Shown here one piece after another: positions 35,114-46,750 of a stretch of DNA of 64,000 nucleotides (positions are counted from its first letter, which is position 1; every line of letters starts with the position of its first letter). Where the stretch lies: positions 109,923,884 to 109,987,883 of the forward strand of contig OW799234.1 of NCBI GenBank assembly GCA_941918925.1, in the 5' to 3' direction. A program made the position numbers and the translations under genes. The stretch is from Phyto melanocephala. Its lineage: Eukaryota > Arthropoda > Insecta > Diptera > Rhinophoridae. Below the pieces are notes generated by a model. It made no database searches, was not told where the DNA came from, and saw nothing but the letters and a program-made list of their open reading frames with translations.

Positions 35114-36583
35114 TTTTTAAGCTCCCCATTACTCTAATTAAAATAATAAGCTTTTTAAGTATGTCGGTAAATAATTTATAATTATTTCTGTTTCTGTTAT
35201 GCTTTTAGGCATTTTTTTTTTGATTTTTACTAGAGTCACTTAAAAATAAAAATAAATAATAATTATAATAAAAACGAAATAACTTATTTGTCTTAATTAG
35301 CATATGTCAAAAAAGTTTATTTCACTTCTAAATGTTACTTTTTCTTTGTCTTTTTTGCTTTAAGGTTCCAAAAAGAAGTAAATCAAAATAAGACGTATGC
35401 ACGTTTTAACTAAAGGTAAGTTTCATAACAGTCTTATGTACATCTCTTTGGAGTTTTTTTTTTAGATATTATTTCTTCTCTCATAAAATATTTTGTATAA
35501 TTAATGACCACTGTTAAAAAACGTCAAAAGAACGCTTTAAATTGGGTCAAACATTAATTTTGCGTTGCGTTAATGTTCTCCTTTCCCCAATATGACGTTA
35601 AAATACACTGGCAAAGAGCCATAAATATGTATTTATGTTTTTATTTATGTATGTACATCTTGTTAAAGTTAAAAATTGGAAAATGAAAAAATACCTGCTA
35701 ATTTTGTAAATCACCTTATCACACTTTAAAAATATTTCCATGTAAAATGTTTAAAACAGAAGTTCTGTGAAAAATTTCCTTAAGTGAGGGGATGTGATTT
35801 ATAAATTTCTTATCTCGAGTATTGATTGTTATTGATATTTAGTCTGTAGATACGATTGTGGTAACTCTCCTAACCGAACGTTTTTCCTTATTTTCTAAGG
35901 ACTAGTCCGATATTTATTTATGGGAAATTATGATTATGGTTTTAAATTGGGAATCCCGGTTCCCACATGGAGCGCACAACATGCCAACTGGGCATAAGTG
36001 TATACCTATCATGGGTTTAGGCTTTTAGTGCCCCTCCTTTTCAACCTAACCTAAGCTAACCTTCTAAGGAATGCACACATTATTCGCACAATAAAGTATG
36101 TCTTCTGTACCGCATATTATTTCAACAATTGAAAAAGGAGACATATTTATTTTTTTTTCTTCTTCTATTTCTCCCTTAAAGCCAGCTTTTTCATAATTGC
36201 ATGAGGTGAAAACATGATTATGCTGTTCCTGGTAGGGATGAAATTAACCCTTATTAATTGCAGAAAAGTAACCTACGAATAAAAATAATTACTTCTAGAA
36301 GTGCTCTTGAAAGCAGCTAAGCACTAAGTGAGCGATTCAAGAAGCGCTTTTTGTCGAGTCGGTAGCTTTTTTTTTTGTTTTTAAATTTTTGGTTTGTTTT
36401 CCATTTTAAGGTTAAACCTATTTAACTTAATTCTGATTATGTTATATTCTTGTCAGTAATTACTTTTCATATAGGAAAACTTTATACAAACAGATATATA
36501 CTTACTTAAAAGTGGTGTTTTATATTCTAGTTTTATAGTTATTTTTTTAAATTTTAACAGAAGTATAGCTCTTTACTTAAATT
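35114..36583. other. Gene-free stretch with one GC-richer patch
   Basis: AT-rich apart from about 35935-36060, where GGGAATCCCGGTTCCCACAT and AACCTAACCTAAGCTAACCT occur. The composition suggests an old inserted repeat, but I cannot assign it. No coding frame. Confidence 0.4.
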
Positions 36584-37809
36584 AATAAGTAAGAGCACTA
36601 TTTTCTGCTGTACCGAATTTTGTATACCCACCCCCCAATTATGTGTACTTTTAAAGTACAAAATGTATTATTTCGTTATTAGCAATAATCGCTATGAAAT
36701 AATCTCTTTATACTAACATATGTATCACTTTCTTTTCATAACTTCAATATGCTAGTAAAATGTTTTCGTTAATTTATTCTTTCAATGAAAGTGGGCGTGT
36801 CCATATAGTTTCTGCTAATAAATACAACTTAGAAATTTCAATATAGTCATTTATTCTCCAAAAACTTTTTTCATGGAGAAATTATATGAATTTAATATAA
36901 AGCGTTATATGAAAGGTAGGCGGTTAAGTTGGCATATCACCTTCATTTTCTGGCATCACAGTGTCATTTACTAGAAAGGTATATTTGCTAGTTTTTATGT
37001 GCTTTTAAATTTCATTAACAGTAGATTACGTGAAAATTGGGCGTTATAGTAGACGTGCCAAAGTAGATTCTTCTAATAAAATCAACTTGTATACTTCAAT
37101 AAACATTCCTTAATTCTTCCCAAAATCGTTGTCCATAGAGAAATTATATGCATCTAAGATAAAGCGTTATATCGGATGTAGGCTTGTCAACTTAATTTTC
37201 AGTTAATGCAAGTCTTTGATCAAAGAGAAAATTTTGCAAAATTTTAAAATCATACATCTAATTTGTCGGTTTTATTACATTTTTAATTTTATATACACTG
37301 AAAAAGACACTGTGCAATATAAAATTTAGTACATATTGATCAATAACTCAAGCAATTTTAGGGGTAAGATATTTCTTTTACTCAGAAAATATACAGTTGA
37401 AATTTCATGACTCTACGTTAATGCGTTTGGACACAATTGCATTTTATTCGATGTTGGAAGGACACGGTTTTTTCGGCCTACTCTTGCATTACGAGCTGTA
37501 ACACTCTTCCTAATATTCCGCTACAGCCCATTTTCAACACCATTTTCAATAAACAAACCTAGTGTATAAGTAATATTATGGCAAAATTTGAGCTATTTAG
37601 CTTTTTCGGTACGACCTCAATCGTGCTTACAACAGACGGACAGACGGACAGACGGACAGACAGACGGACATAGCTAGATCGTCAAAAAATTAAACCCTGA
37701 TTCAGAATATATATACTTTATGGGGTCTAATATGGATATTTCGTTGTGTTATAAACGGAATGACAAAATGAATATACCCTCACCATTTTTTTGGTGGCTG
37801 GTATAAAAA
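36584..37809 (-). mobile_element. Long-family Helentron, copy 2 (lacks the nested MITE)
   Basis: The 3' hairpin region at 36597-36625 is diverged (TTTTCTGCTGTACCGAATTT). Two tandem modules lie near 36790-37150, the octamer array at 37633-37672 and the 5' TTTATACCAGCCACC end at about 37795-37809. At 36731-36752 the sequence CTTTCTTTTCATAACTTC is uninterrupted where copies 1 and 3 carry a MITE. Non-coding. Confidence 0.65.
37633..37672. repeat. AGACGGAC octamer array, about four units
   Basis: Three perfect octamers, a half unit AGAC, and one more octamer. Confidence 0.85.
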
Positions 37810-38947
37810 TTTTTAAAATAGATTTTTTAAACTAAATAGTTCATGCTTTAAAATTTTCTAAACATTATGTATGTTGTACGCAGAGAAAAGAGTGTCGCCT
37901 GTTAGTACTAGAATTGTTGCAATTTGTTTAATTGTATGTACGTATCTACAGAATTACTTCCCGGTATATCAATGTATAGATATTTCATAATCACACAAAA
38001 CTTCGATTTGCAAGAATTGAACCATTTGATTTGTAAGTAAGTAATGGGTGTACGAGCACACCCCTGTGACATAATAATTTTCTCATGAGTTTTCACAGGT
38101 GCGAACGCGTTAGAGTATCTCATAATTTACCATTTGTTTACAGTTTACACAAAATTAATTAAAAATTTAAATATTTATATATTGAAAGCAAGTAATGTAT
38201 TCAAACCATAACAAAATATGAATACACATATGCTATTATTTTCTTTTTCAAGTACACACACACACATCAGAAAGAAATATAACAATAACAATATATACAA
38301 AATAATCATTAAATATTCAAAAAGTGAATTGTTTATAATGTGTGATTAAAACAGAATAAGTAGAAGAAAAAAAGAACATAAGTGCGGCTGTTGGCCATTA
38401 CATTTGAAATGACCCTGAACTTTTTGTTATAATTTCTACTTTAAACAAATCAAAAAACACACGCTTTTTGTAAATAAACAATTTTAATAAACAATTTCAA
38501 ATAAAAAAAAAACGTGACTTTTTGAAAGAAAAAAAATTTAAAAAATTTATGGCGATATAATATATAGTTTTTTATATGCATTTTATCATTTTACCTCTAT
38601 GTAGAAAAAGGTGTTTAAACATTTAAATGTTTTTAATAGTTTTATATTGCCTTTTTTGCGATTTTTTTTTTCCAAAATTTTGTTTAATTACATTTTATAA
38701 CGAGTTATGTTTTTATATTCATATTTTTAAACGACAATAAATTTCATTTAAATTGCTGTTAACTTAATGAAAAAAAAAGATTATAAAAGCTAGTAATAAT
38801 TTCATTTAAACATAAAAACAAATTTTTTGCTGCAATTAAATTTTAGTTGTTTGTTAGTACTTTTTGTTAAATGTTTATAAATATGTATGACAAAAAATTT
38901 AAACTTTTCTACCCCGATTAAACAAATACGCTCGAAAAATGTGTAAA
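37810..38947. other. Gene-free AT-rich DNA
   Basis: The minus-strand frame 37908-38123 (71 codons) shows no domain. A short (CA)n lies at 38256-38266. No paired repeats found. Confidence 0.45.
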
Positions 38948-39442
38948 TCTATATATATAAAAGTGAAACTCTGTGTGTGTGTGTATGTGTTAGCTATAGA
39001 CCGAAACCGTTAATCCGATCGGACTCAAACTTTGGCAAACTGTTGTGCACATTCCAGGAAGTGTTTATGGGTGGTAAAAAGTGGGCGGGACTACGCCAAT
39101 AAAAAATAAGTTATAATTTTTAGCTTCTTGCACCTGACCGATTTTTCTGAAATTTTGCACACATATTGAGCTGTCATGACTATACAGTTTCGTAATAAGA
39201 AAAGTGAGCAGTGCCACGCCCATAAAAAAAAGTTATAATTTCGAGATACTTGCACTGGATCGATTTTTCGGAAACTTTCCACACATTTTAAGTTGTCATG
39301 ACTATACAATTTCGTGATAAGAAAAGTGGGCAGCCCATAAAAAAGTTATCATTTTCAGCTTCTTGCACTTGATATTCAATTAAAATTCAGAATGCATTTT
39401 TATTCATTAAGGGGCGTAGCAACGCGTGCCGGGCTTAGCTAG
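38948..39442 (+). mobile_element. Non-autonomous Helitron, second copy
   Basis: Starts TCTATATATATAAAAGTGAA after A and ends GCCGGGCTTAGCTAG before T, obeying Helitron end rules. A GT-rich tract follows the start. The body has about three of the ~120-bp units found at 1527-2160, one degraded. The minus-strand frame 39091-39309 is read through these units and is not a gene. Confidence 0.8.
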
Positions 39443-39915
39443 TAATCTATAAGACACAAATGCCATCAATTATCAAACCATCAATTAGTTGTTTTTTAAG
39501 TTCGAATTTTATAAGAATTGAAAACTGTGCTCTTCATATTTTCGATTGGTTGTTTTAATATAAATTTTTAATTAGTTGTTTTAATATAAATATAATGCAA
39601 TTGATGATTGCTTATGGGAAGAGGTTTTATACTATTTTCCACTCCCTTTTTTAAGTTTTTAGCCACAATTCAAATTAAAAGGTTTTAAATAATTAATTTT
39701 TACTAAATATCTTTATTTATTTTCGTAGTAATATTTAATGGAAAACTTTCTCAAAATAAAAAAAAAAACAGAAAAAATATTAAATCTTTTATATATTATA
39801 CTATACCGATTTCTTTTTGGATAAGTTGAAGATTTTTAGAAAACCTGTTCAAAAGTGACAACTAATATTTTTAAAAATTTCCAAATATTCTGTATAAAAA
39901 AGTTAAGGATTTAAC
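39443..39915. other. AT-rich DNA, no gene
   Basis: Includes a local direct repeat around 39540-39590 (TTGGTTGTTTTAATATAAAT and TTAGTTGTTTTAATATAAAT). Nothing else recognised. Confidence 0.45.
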
Positions 39916-41084
39916 TTTTTTATACCCTTCACCTGTGGTTCCAAGGGCATATATGTTTGTCATTCCGTTTGTAATCTCTATATGTTTTTAAAGCTTATGA
40001 CAAATTAGACCAGTAATGTCCGTCTGTCTGTGTGTTGTTTAAATCAATTTTAAAAGCCACACATGTACCACAGATCTGTATGTGGTACTCATATTTTGCA
40101 AATATTCGGGAAATAATTACTACTGTCCCATAATTTTTTTGTAATGTGAGCAAAAAAATACAACTGCCTCTATTTTATTCCATATTAGTACCACAAAAAT
40201 CTGCAGTTTTCAGCCCTAAAACAAACTATACAGACGTTTGCCATCTGACGTTTGCTTCTGGACTGTTAATAAAGAAAAAAGTCGGTTGTTAATCGGCAAA
40301 GTTATAGGTAAAAACAATTTTCAAAAATATATATATTTTTTAAATATATCAAGTTACTAGAGCTCCTTATTAATTCGTGGACACGATAAAGACACCAAAA
40401 TATAGTCTCAGATATTACTTATTAGAAAATCTGACAATTCGGAGCGAAACTAACTGAGGTATAAGTGCAAAAATACAAATGATGCGGGTTATTTTGTATT
40501 TAAAAACAAAAATTTAAGTTAATCAGAGGAGCCATATGGGTATCAAAAGATAGGGCTTGAATAGTAGAATATAATAAACTATAAACCAATTCAAAGTCCA
40601 CGATGGCCACCACTACAAAATGGCGTACGATAAATTTATATATGGGTAAGATCTAGTTATTAAAAATTTTCCCACTTCAAGAATCGCAATATTGGTATCA
40701 AACGAAAGGGCTCGACCAGTAGAATACAGTAAATTAGAAAAAATGAAAGATAGAGTAATACGACATTCCCTCCCCCACGATATATTGGTATTGAATGAAA
40801 GCGTAGAATACAGTAATCTATGAAGAAGTTATAATCCAAGATGGCGCCTTAACCAATATGGCGGAATTTTTTTTTCTTTACTTAACCCCATTGATATGAG
40901 TGTCAAAACAAAGGCCTTGTCTAATCTGAATTCAAAATTAAACATATCGTCGGAAAACAATAAGAAAAATGGGTTGTAACATTAAATCTAGGCTAAGCTG
41001 CAAGGTGGTCATATCTTCGAACACGTCGGTGAAGGGTATTATCAGCTTCGGTACGGCCGAATATAGCATTCGTACCTGTTTTTA
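39916..41084 (+). mobile_element. Short-family Helentron, extended subtype, full-length
   Basis: The 5' end is TTTTTATACCCTTCACCTGT and the 3' hairpin is CTTCGGTACGGCCGAATAT (41045-41063), followed by AGCATTCGTACCTGTT. Internally, AAGGGCTCGACCAGTAGAAT (40706) and AGGGCTTGAATAGTAGAAT (40551) are two tandem modules separated by about 155 bp, each next to a TGGCGCC/ATGGCG-type word. Non-coding. Confidence 0.65.
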
Positions 41085-42339
41085 TTTCTGTCAAATTCAC
41101 TACAATGTTTTTAGCGTAATCCCAGAAAAATGTTCTGTCTGGCCGTAGACTGGTTTGTAATTGTCTACAAACCTGCTTAAATATGGCATAACATTTATAA
41201 GCAATGCCTTACTTTTCTAGTTCTGCGCTTATTTTAGCGCAGTAAGCATGTGGTGCTATTTATATAGTGAATATAATCTTGCTAATGTTTATTACTCGTC
41301 GTAAAATTTATAAGGAATTTATAAATTTCAGTTTTCGTTGCTTAAATTCAAATTAAAATTTTTTTGTAGAGAAATAAATACTATTTATATATAGGAACTT
41401 ATGTACATATATGTATGTATAGCTTTAAAAAAATTTATTTTATTTTTCTAGGATATATCTTTACTAGACCTATCATTTGGTACTAAATTTGATTACGAAA
41501 AATTATTATTACTTTCTACACAATCAAGGGCATAAACGGACAATTTTTTTTCGAAATGAAACGAAATTAAATTAAAATTTTGCAAGTTCTTTATTTTTAT
41601 TAAAACGCTTGATACTCTACACTCTAGTTTAGTTATGGATATTAATGCCGGTTTCCTATACAAAGTCATATAAATTATTCATCACTTTCAAATGAATATG
41701 ACGTCAGGTAGTCAATCGCATTAAAAATAATTATCTTCGTTTACATATTTTATATACATATCTTGATGCATGCAACAATGATTTTTTTATTTTGAGGAGA
41801 CTATTGTTTACCTATGAAAGATATTGGCCTTATTGTTTACCTGTTTCTGTTCCGCTAGAACACAGTTCTACAACTCTTATGCGACATCCCTAAATTTTAA
41901 AAATTATATCAATAAAGTAAGGCGACTACTGAACGCACTGGTCGATATTTTGCATTTTTCCTAAGGTCAATGGCCATCGGAACAAAAAAGTCTTTATCTT
42001 GTGGCAGTAACATCGGTATATCAGATATTAATGTGCGACTGTAGACACAAATTAATAACAAAAAAAGGGCGACATCTAGCTACCTTGCACTTTATGCACA
42101 ATTTTTATATTATTTGCAACAAAAAAAAAATATTTATATAACAACCAATCATTGAAATAATGCATACGTTGTAGACAATTCCACATTAAATTAATACTTT
42201 TAATGAAATTAAATATTAATTAGTAGTATTTTTCACACCTTAAACCTCAAACCTAGATATTCAAATTAAATAATAATCTGGCGCATAAGACTTTACACCA
42301 AATTACACATGCACTCCTCTATACCCACTGCGATAAAAA
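41085..42339. other. Gene-free stretch
   Basis: No recognisable frame or repeat pair. GC-richer patches at 41120-41240 and 41980-42085 could not be assigned. Confidence 0.4.
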
Positions 42340-42484
42340 AACAAGTAAGAGCACTATATTCGGCTGTGCCGAATCTTTTATACCCACCACCAATTTTGTG
42401 TACATTTAAAGCACAATAATTATTATTTTGTTAATGGCTTGGAATAATCTCTTTATAATAAAATATACATCTCTTTCTTTGTAG

Positions 42485-42965
42485 AGGGTGGTTAAATTTT
42501 AAATTTAAAACAGAGGCCGAATTACGGCACTCGAACGTGATCGAAATTTGAAAACTCTTTTTAGAATCTATATACCTAAAGCATACTCGATCGTTCGAGT
42601 AAAATTTCGATCGATATCGAATGCCGTAATTCGGCCCCAGGTCTGTATAAAATGTTAGAACATCTATGAATGCCTTCTAAATTCGTTAAATGAGAAGCAT
42701 TGCTGTTTATCGCGATAGTGTGGCAAAAAAACAGTCAACTTCGACTCATCATTGTGCCAAACAATTGAGCATCAGCAATGTTATTTAAAATTTGGACTAT
42801 CGGATCGAGGTGTGCCGTTGAGGTCGCGGGGCCATTCGGCCGATATTTTGTTTCATACATAATTGAACCATACAAATATTATCATTAAAAAAGAAATGAT
42901 AATAATTTCCTAAATAATTTGTGTTTTATTCAAAATCAACAGGCCCTTAAAATTTAACCACCCTT
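42485..42965 (+). mobile_element. Mariner-type MITE nested in Helentron copy 3, itself interrupted
   Basis: Termini GGGTGGTTAAATTTTAA and its complement, between TA dinucleotides. The C-terminal transposase scrap (near 42800-42860) is as in 286-889, but the N-terminal part is deleted and a small palindrome (42515-42636) is inserted. Confidence 0.65.
42515..42636. mobile_element. 122-bp palindromic MITE
   Basis: GGCCGAATTACGGCA at the left and its complement TGCCGTAATTCGGCC at the right, extending imperfectly through TCGAACG-TCGAAATTT, form a hairpin of about 35-40 bp around an AT-rich centre. It interrupts sequence that is continuous in the sister MITE at 286-889 (GCAGGTCTGTAT). Confidence 0.7.
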
Positions 42966-43841
42966 TATAACTTGGATATGCTGGTAAAATGTTTTCGTAA
43001 ATTAAGTGTTTCAGTGAAAATGGGCGTTAAAATAAGCGTGTCAATAAAATTTCTGCTAATAAATACAACTTAGATATTTCAATATAGTCCGTAATTCTTC
43101 CAAAATATTTATTCATTGAGAAATTATATGAATTTGAAATAAAGCATTATATAGGATGTGGGCGTAAGAGTGGGCGTGTCACCTAAATTTTCTGGCATAA
43201 CAATAACATTGACTAGAAGGCTTTCCGTAGCAAATTTTATCATCATACCTCTAATTTTGTCGGTTTTATAAATTTAAATTTCATTAACAGTAAATAACGT
43301 GGAAAGTGAGCGTTATAGTAGGTGTGTTATTTATGCTAATAAATACAACTTAGATATTTCAATAAAGTCCTTTATTATTCGATTTATAGAGAAATTATAA
43401 GAATTTGAGAGAAAACGTTGTATGGGAGGTTGGCGTGTCACATTTATTTTCCGTCAGAAGAAAGCCTTTGACCAAAAAGCAATTCCTGCAAAATTTCAGA
43501 ATCGTAGATCTAAATTTGTCACTCTTATTAGGTTTAAAATTTTTAACATATTGGAAAATACACTGCGCGGTATAAATTTTCGTACATTTTGATCTCTAAC
43601 TCCCTTCCTAATACATGCATTTAGGCAATTTTTCTTTCTTCCTTATACTCCGATTTAGCCAATTTTCTATTCCAAACAAACCTTGTGTATAAGACATATT
43701 CTGGCAAAATTTGAGCCCACTAGCTTTTTCGATGGGACCTCTATCGCGCTTTTAACAGACGGACGGACATAGCTAGATCGTCGTCAAATAAAACCCCGAT
43801 TAAGAATATACATACCATTTTTTTGGTGGCGGTTATAAAAA

Positions 43842-44679
43842 CTCAAATACTTCAAAAAAACACATTACAAAAAAATTTATTTAGCTCTTTTACTAAAATT
43901 TTGCAAAAAATATTTGACCTTGTGTCACAAAACTTGGTCTGCTGATCACGGTCGGATCGTAACGGGTATAAAATGGGGTATAGAGGTATAGAGGAGAGTT
44001 TTATCTACTAAATGGTGCTAATTTCTTTTTGTTATCTTATGTTTTCTAGAAGTTATGGTGTATTAAAAAAAGGAATTTAGGAAAATTTAGACCTAAAGAT
44101 AAAAAAAAAATTATTTCTAAACATTATAAACAATTTATTTTCATGTATTAATGGCTAACAAATTTTAAAATTATACAAAACTTATTTCGTTTAAAAATCT
44201 TCTAAAAGTAAAATGTTATAGAACTTTAAAAATCAAAATCTTACTAATAAATTTCCTGTTTTAGCAAAATGCTGAGCATGTCTATTTTGAATCACCCTGT
44301 GGCCCTTAAAATTTAACCACCCTTTACAAAAAAATAGATAGATAAAAAAAAAATTTGTTAAAATATGTATTTTAAATATTCAAATACTTATTTTAAATCT
44401 ACTGAAGCAAATTTTTTTAAAATATTTTTAAATCTTAAACCTCATAAGACTGTGTGTACAACTATATGTAAAGTTGGGCACAAATCATTACTCTAGTTAG
44501 TTTTTGTCAACAAACTTCGGTCATTTTCGTTTTCACAAACCCCTATAAATTCCTTTGTAGTTTGTGCAAAAAAATGTTACTAAAGTCATCTAGTGTTCTA
44601 CGTGATGTTTAGCAAAGACATCATCCTCAGTGTTTGCAAAATGTAGTGGCGCCTTCAACAGATGTCGCCATCTGCAATG
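43842..44679. other. Repeat-bearing spacer between Helentron copies 3 and 4
   Basis: Contains the inverted partner (43985-44335) of the fragment at 1070-1400. The remainder is AT-rich, with TAACGGGTATAAAATGGGGT near 43957. No coding frame. Confidence 0.5.
43985..44335. repeat. Dispersed repeat with GGGTGGTTAAATTTTAAGGG terminus
   Basis: Reverse complement of 1070-1400; only this copy keeps the outer terminus (its complement at about 44303-44332). No second terminus was found at the other end, so it may be truncated. Confidence 0.55.
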
Positions 44680-45373
44680 AATAAATGCTAATGAATATGA
44701 CTAACATATTTTTATAAAAATTTAAAAAAAAGTGGGCGTGGCACATTTATTTTCCGTTATAACGAAGACTTTGACCAAAAAACCATGTTTGCAAAATTTC
44801 AGAACCGTACATATAGTTTTGTCAGTTTTATTACGTTTTAAACTTTAAATATACACTGAGCGGTATAAATTTTCGTACATTTTGACCTATAACTCCTTTT
44901 CTAATGCATAGATTTAAGCAATTTTTGGGGAGAAATATTCTTTTGGCTCGAGAAATATATATTCGAAATTTCATGACTCTACGTTTATGCGTTTGGACAC
45001 AATTCCTTTTTTTTCGATGTTTGAAGGACACGGTTTTTTCGACCTATTCTTGCTTTACGAGCTATAACTCTCTTTCTAATATTCCGATTTAGCCCATTTT
45101 CAATACCAAACAAACCTTGTCTATTAGAAAGATTCTGGCAAAATTTGAGCCCTTTAGCTTTTTCGGTGCGACCTCTATCGTGCTTTCAACAGACGGACAG
45201 ACGGACAGACGGACAGACGGACAGACGGACGGACATAGCTAGATCGTCATCAAATCAAACCCCGATTCAGAATATATATACTTTATGGGGTCTAAAATGG
45301 ATATTTCGATGTGTTACAAACGGAATGACAAAATGAATATACCCCCACCATTTTTTTGGTGGCGGGTATAATA
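44680..45373 (-). mobile_element. Long-family Helentron, copy 4, 3'-truncated
   Basis: Only the 5' portion remains: homology to copy 1 starts at GAATAAATGCTAAT (44680, compare 2342) and runs to the 5' end TTATACCCGCCACC at 45373. The octamer array at 45191-45233 has five units. The frames at 44831-45031, 44904-45092 and 45145-45336 are repeat-derived. Confidence 0.65.
45191..45233. repeat. AGACGGAC octamer array, five units
   Basis: Five perfect octamers then GGACATAGCTAG. Confidence 0.9.
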
Positions 45374-46446
45374 ACTGGACACTAATTAAATACTTTGACT
45401 CATTAACAAATGATTATTTAAATAACAGTATAAATTGCAAATAAAAAATTTATAACGTCACATTAAATATTCACTTACACAATCACACGAAACATAAACA
45501 TACATACATGTGTGCATACATAAGTATTTGAACATGTACTAATGATTTAAATGAATGAATGATACTTCTGCATAAAATATACTCTTATACGAGTAGTATG
45601 TGTATGACTATCTACAAATCAGGGATGGTAAATTTGGTGCAATGTTAATTTTATTAGTACAAGTTCAAAAATGTATTCATGAATAAATAAAATAAAAAAG
45701 CATTTTATTTATATAAACTCACTCAGATATTGCTTTTATAGTACTTTACTTATTTCTTATAAAGGTGTAATACACACACTTATAAAGGTGTGATACACCT
45801 TTATTATCAAACACACTTTGATATGCACTTTACAAGCTCTACTGTAATACTGATCATGTTAGCTGTGTTGTTCGGCTATTTATAGTAACATAGTGGTGTT
45901 CGGTAACATTCGACAAAGTTCTCGTATGTACACACTAGTTCATTCTGTAAATTACTCGATAGCCGTTACATTTAAATAAAGACGTAATGTTAATGTTAAG
46001 TAATATGCAGGAATAATAAATGTGCCTAAGAGTATGCTGCACATAATAACTCACCTCGGCTGCATATAACTTAACATTATGTTCGAACAACCAGCGAACC
46101 GAACGAAATGTTCAATGTACATAAATAAACTAATACAAACAAAACTACTGTAACTTACACTACTGTAAATATAACTAAAATTAAATTATAATGTAAATTA
46201 AGCTATTTAAAATAAATCCGTAACAATAAATTTGTCAAAATATCATCTAGCACAAGCTGATAGGCACGGTTGTAAAATTTTTCTTTAAGTCTTTATTGTC
46301 AAAACATTATTTACAAATCGCCAAAAATCAAAGGAATAAAATTTTATTACTTTTTAAAAAATGAAAACACCGCCAAATTTTTATGTGTAAAATTTTGTTT
46401 TTTTTTTTTCAATAAATAAATAATGTCATATCAATAACAAACATTG
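45374..46446. other. AT-rich DNA, no gene
   Basis: A short tandem duplication of CTTATAAAGGTGT occurs at 45757 and 45779. Nothing else recognised. Confidence 0.45.
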
Positions 46447-46750
46447 AAGCTCCAGACGTTATTCAGTGGACATTCTATTCAATACAAAATGACCGTGACT
46501 ATGATGATGATTTTTGTCTCTTAGCACATAGATTCGACCATACAGAGAACAAACTGAAAATAAACATCACCAACACCAATTTATTAACCCTAAATAATAA
46601 CACCATAGAATCTTTCTGTTACCTAGGCTGCATAATTACAACGAAAAGCGGTGCAAACGAATCAACAAGGCCCGTCCTACCATACATAATTTAAAAAAAG
46701 TGTGGGTTTAATTTGAGATATCAACACAGGTGACGAGTTCCTAATATCTT
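46447..46750 (+). pseudogene. Non-LTR retrotransposon reverse transcriptase fragment
   Basis: One frame from about 46452 to 46715 reads APDVIQWTFYSIQNDRDYDD, then DFCLLAHRFDHTENKL. The word DYDDDFCLLAH aligns with the catalytic YADD-CLLAH box of LINE reverse transcriptases (here Y-D-D-D, an altered YADD). It continues KINITNTNLLTLNNNTIESF and FCYLGCIITTKSGANES, the thumb-proximal F-YLG box. KARPTIHNLKKVWV follows after a one-base shift and ends in a stop. The spacing between boxes is shorter than usual, so internal deletions are present. The clade cannot be fixed from this piece. Dead remnant. Confidence 0.75.

Larger units (their letters stand above)
42340..43841 (-). mobile_element. Long-family Helentron, copy 3
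   Basis: The 3' hairpin ATTCGGCTGTGCCGAAT is at 42359-42375. It carries the same mariner-type MITE (42485-42965) at the same internal site as copy 1, two tandem modules near 43015-43420, a single AGACGGAC unit at 43757-43764, and the 5' end TTTTATAACCGCCACC at about 43841. Non-coding. Confidence 0.65.

Noticed and set aside
35935..36060. GC-richer patch with CCTAACCTAAGCTAACCT-like words, resembling a telomeric or subtelomeric repeat
   Set aside because: Only a few imperfect units and no array; more likely an old unclassified repeat.
45145..45336. Frame containing TDRRTDGQTDRRTDG repeats
   Set aside because: Translation of the AGACGGAC octamer array inside a Helentron.
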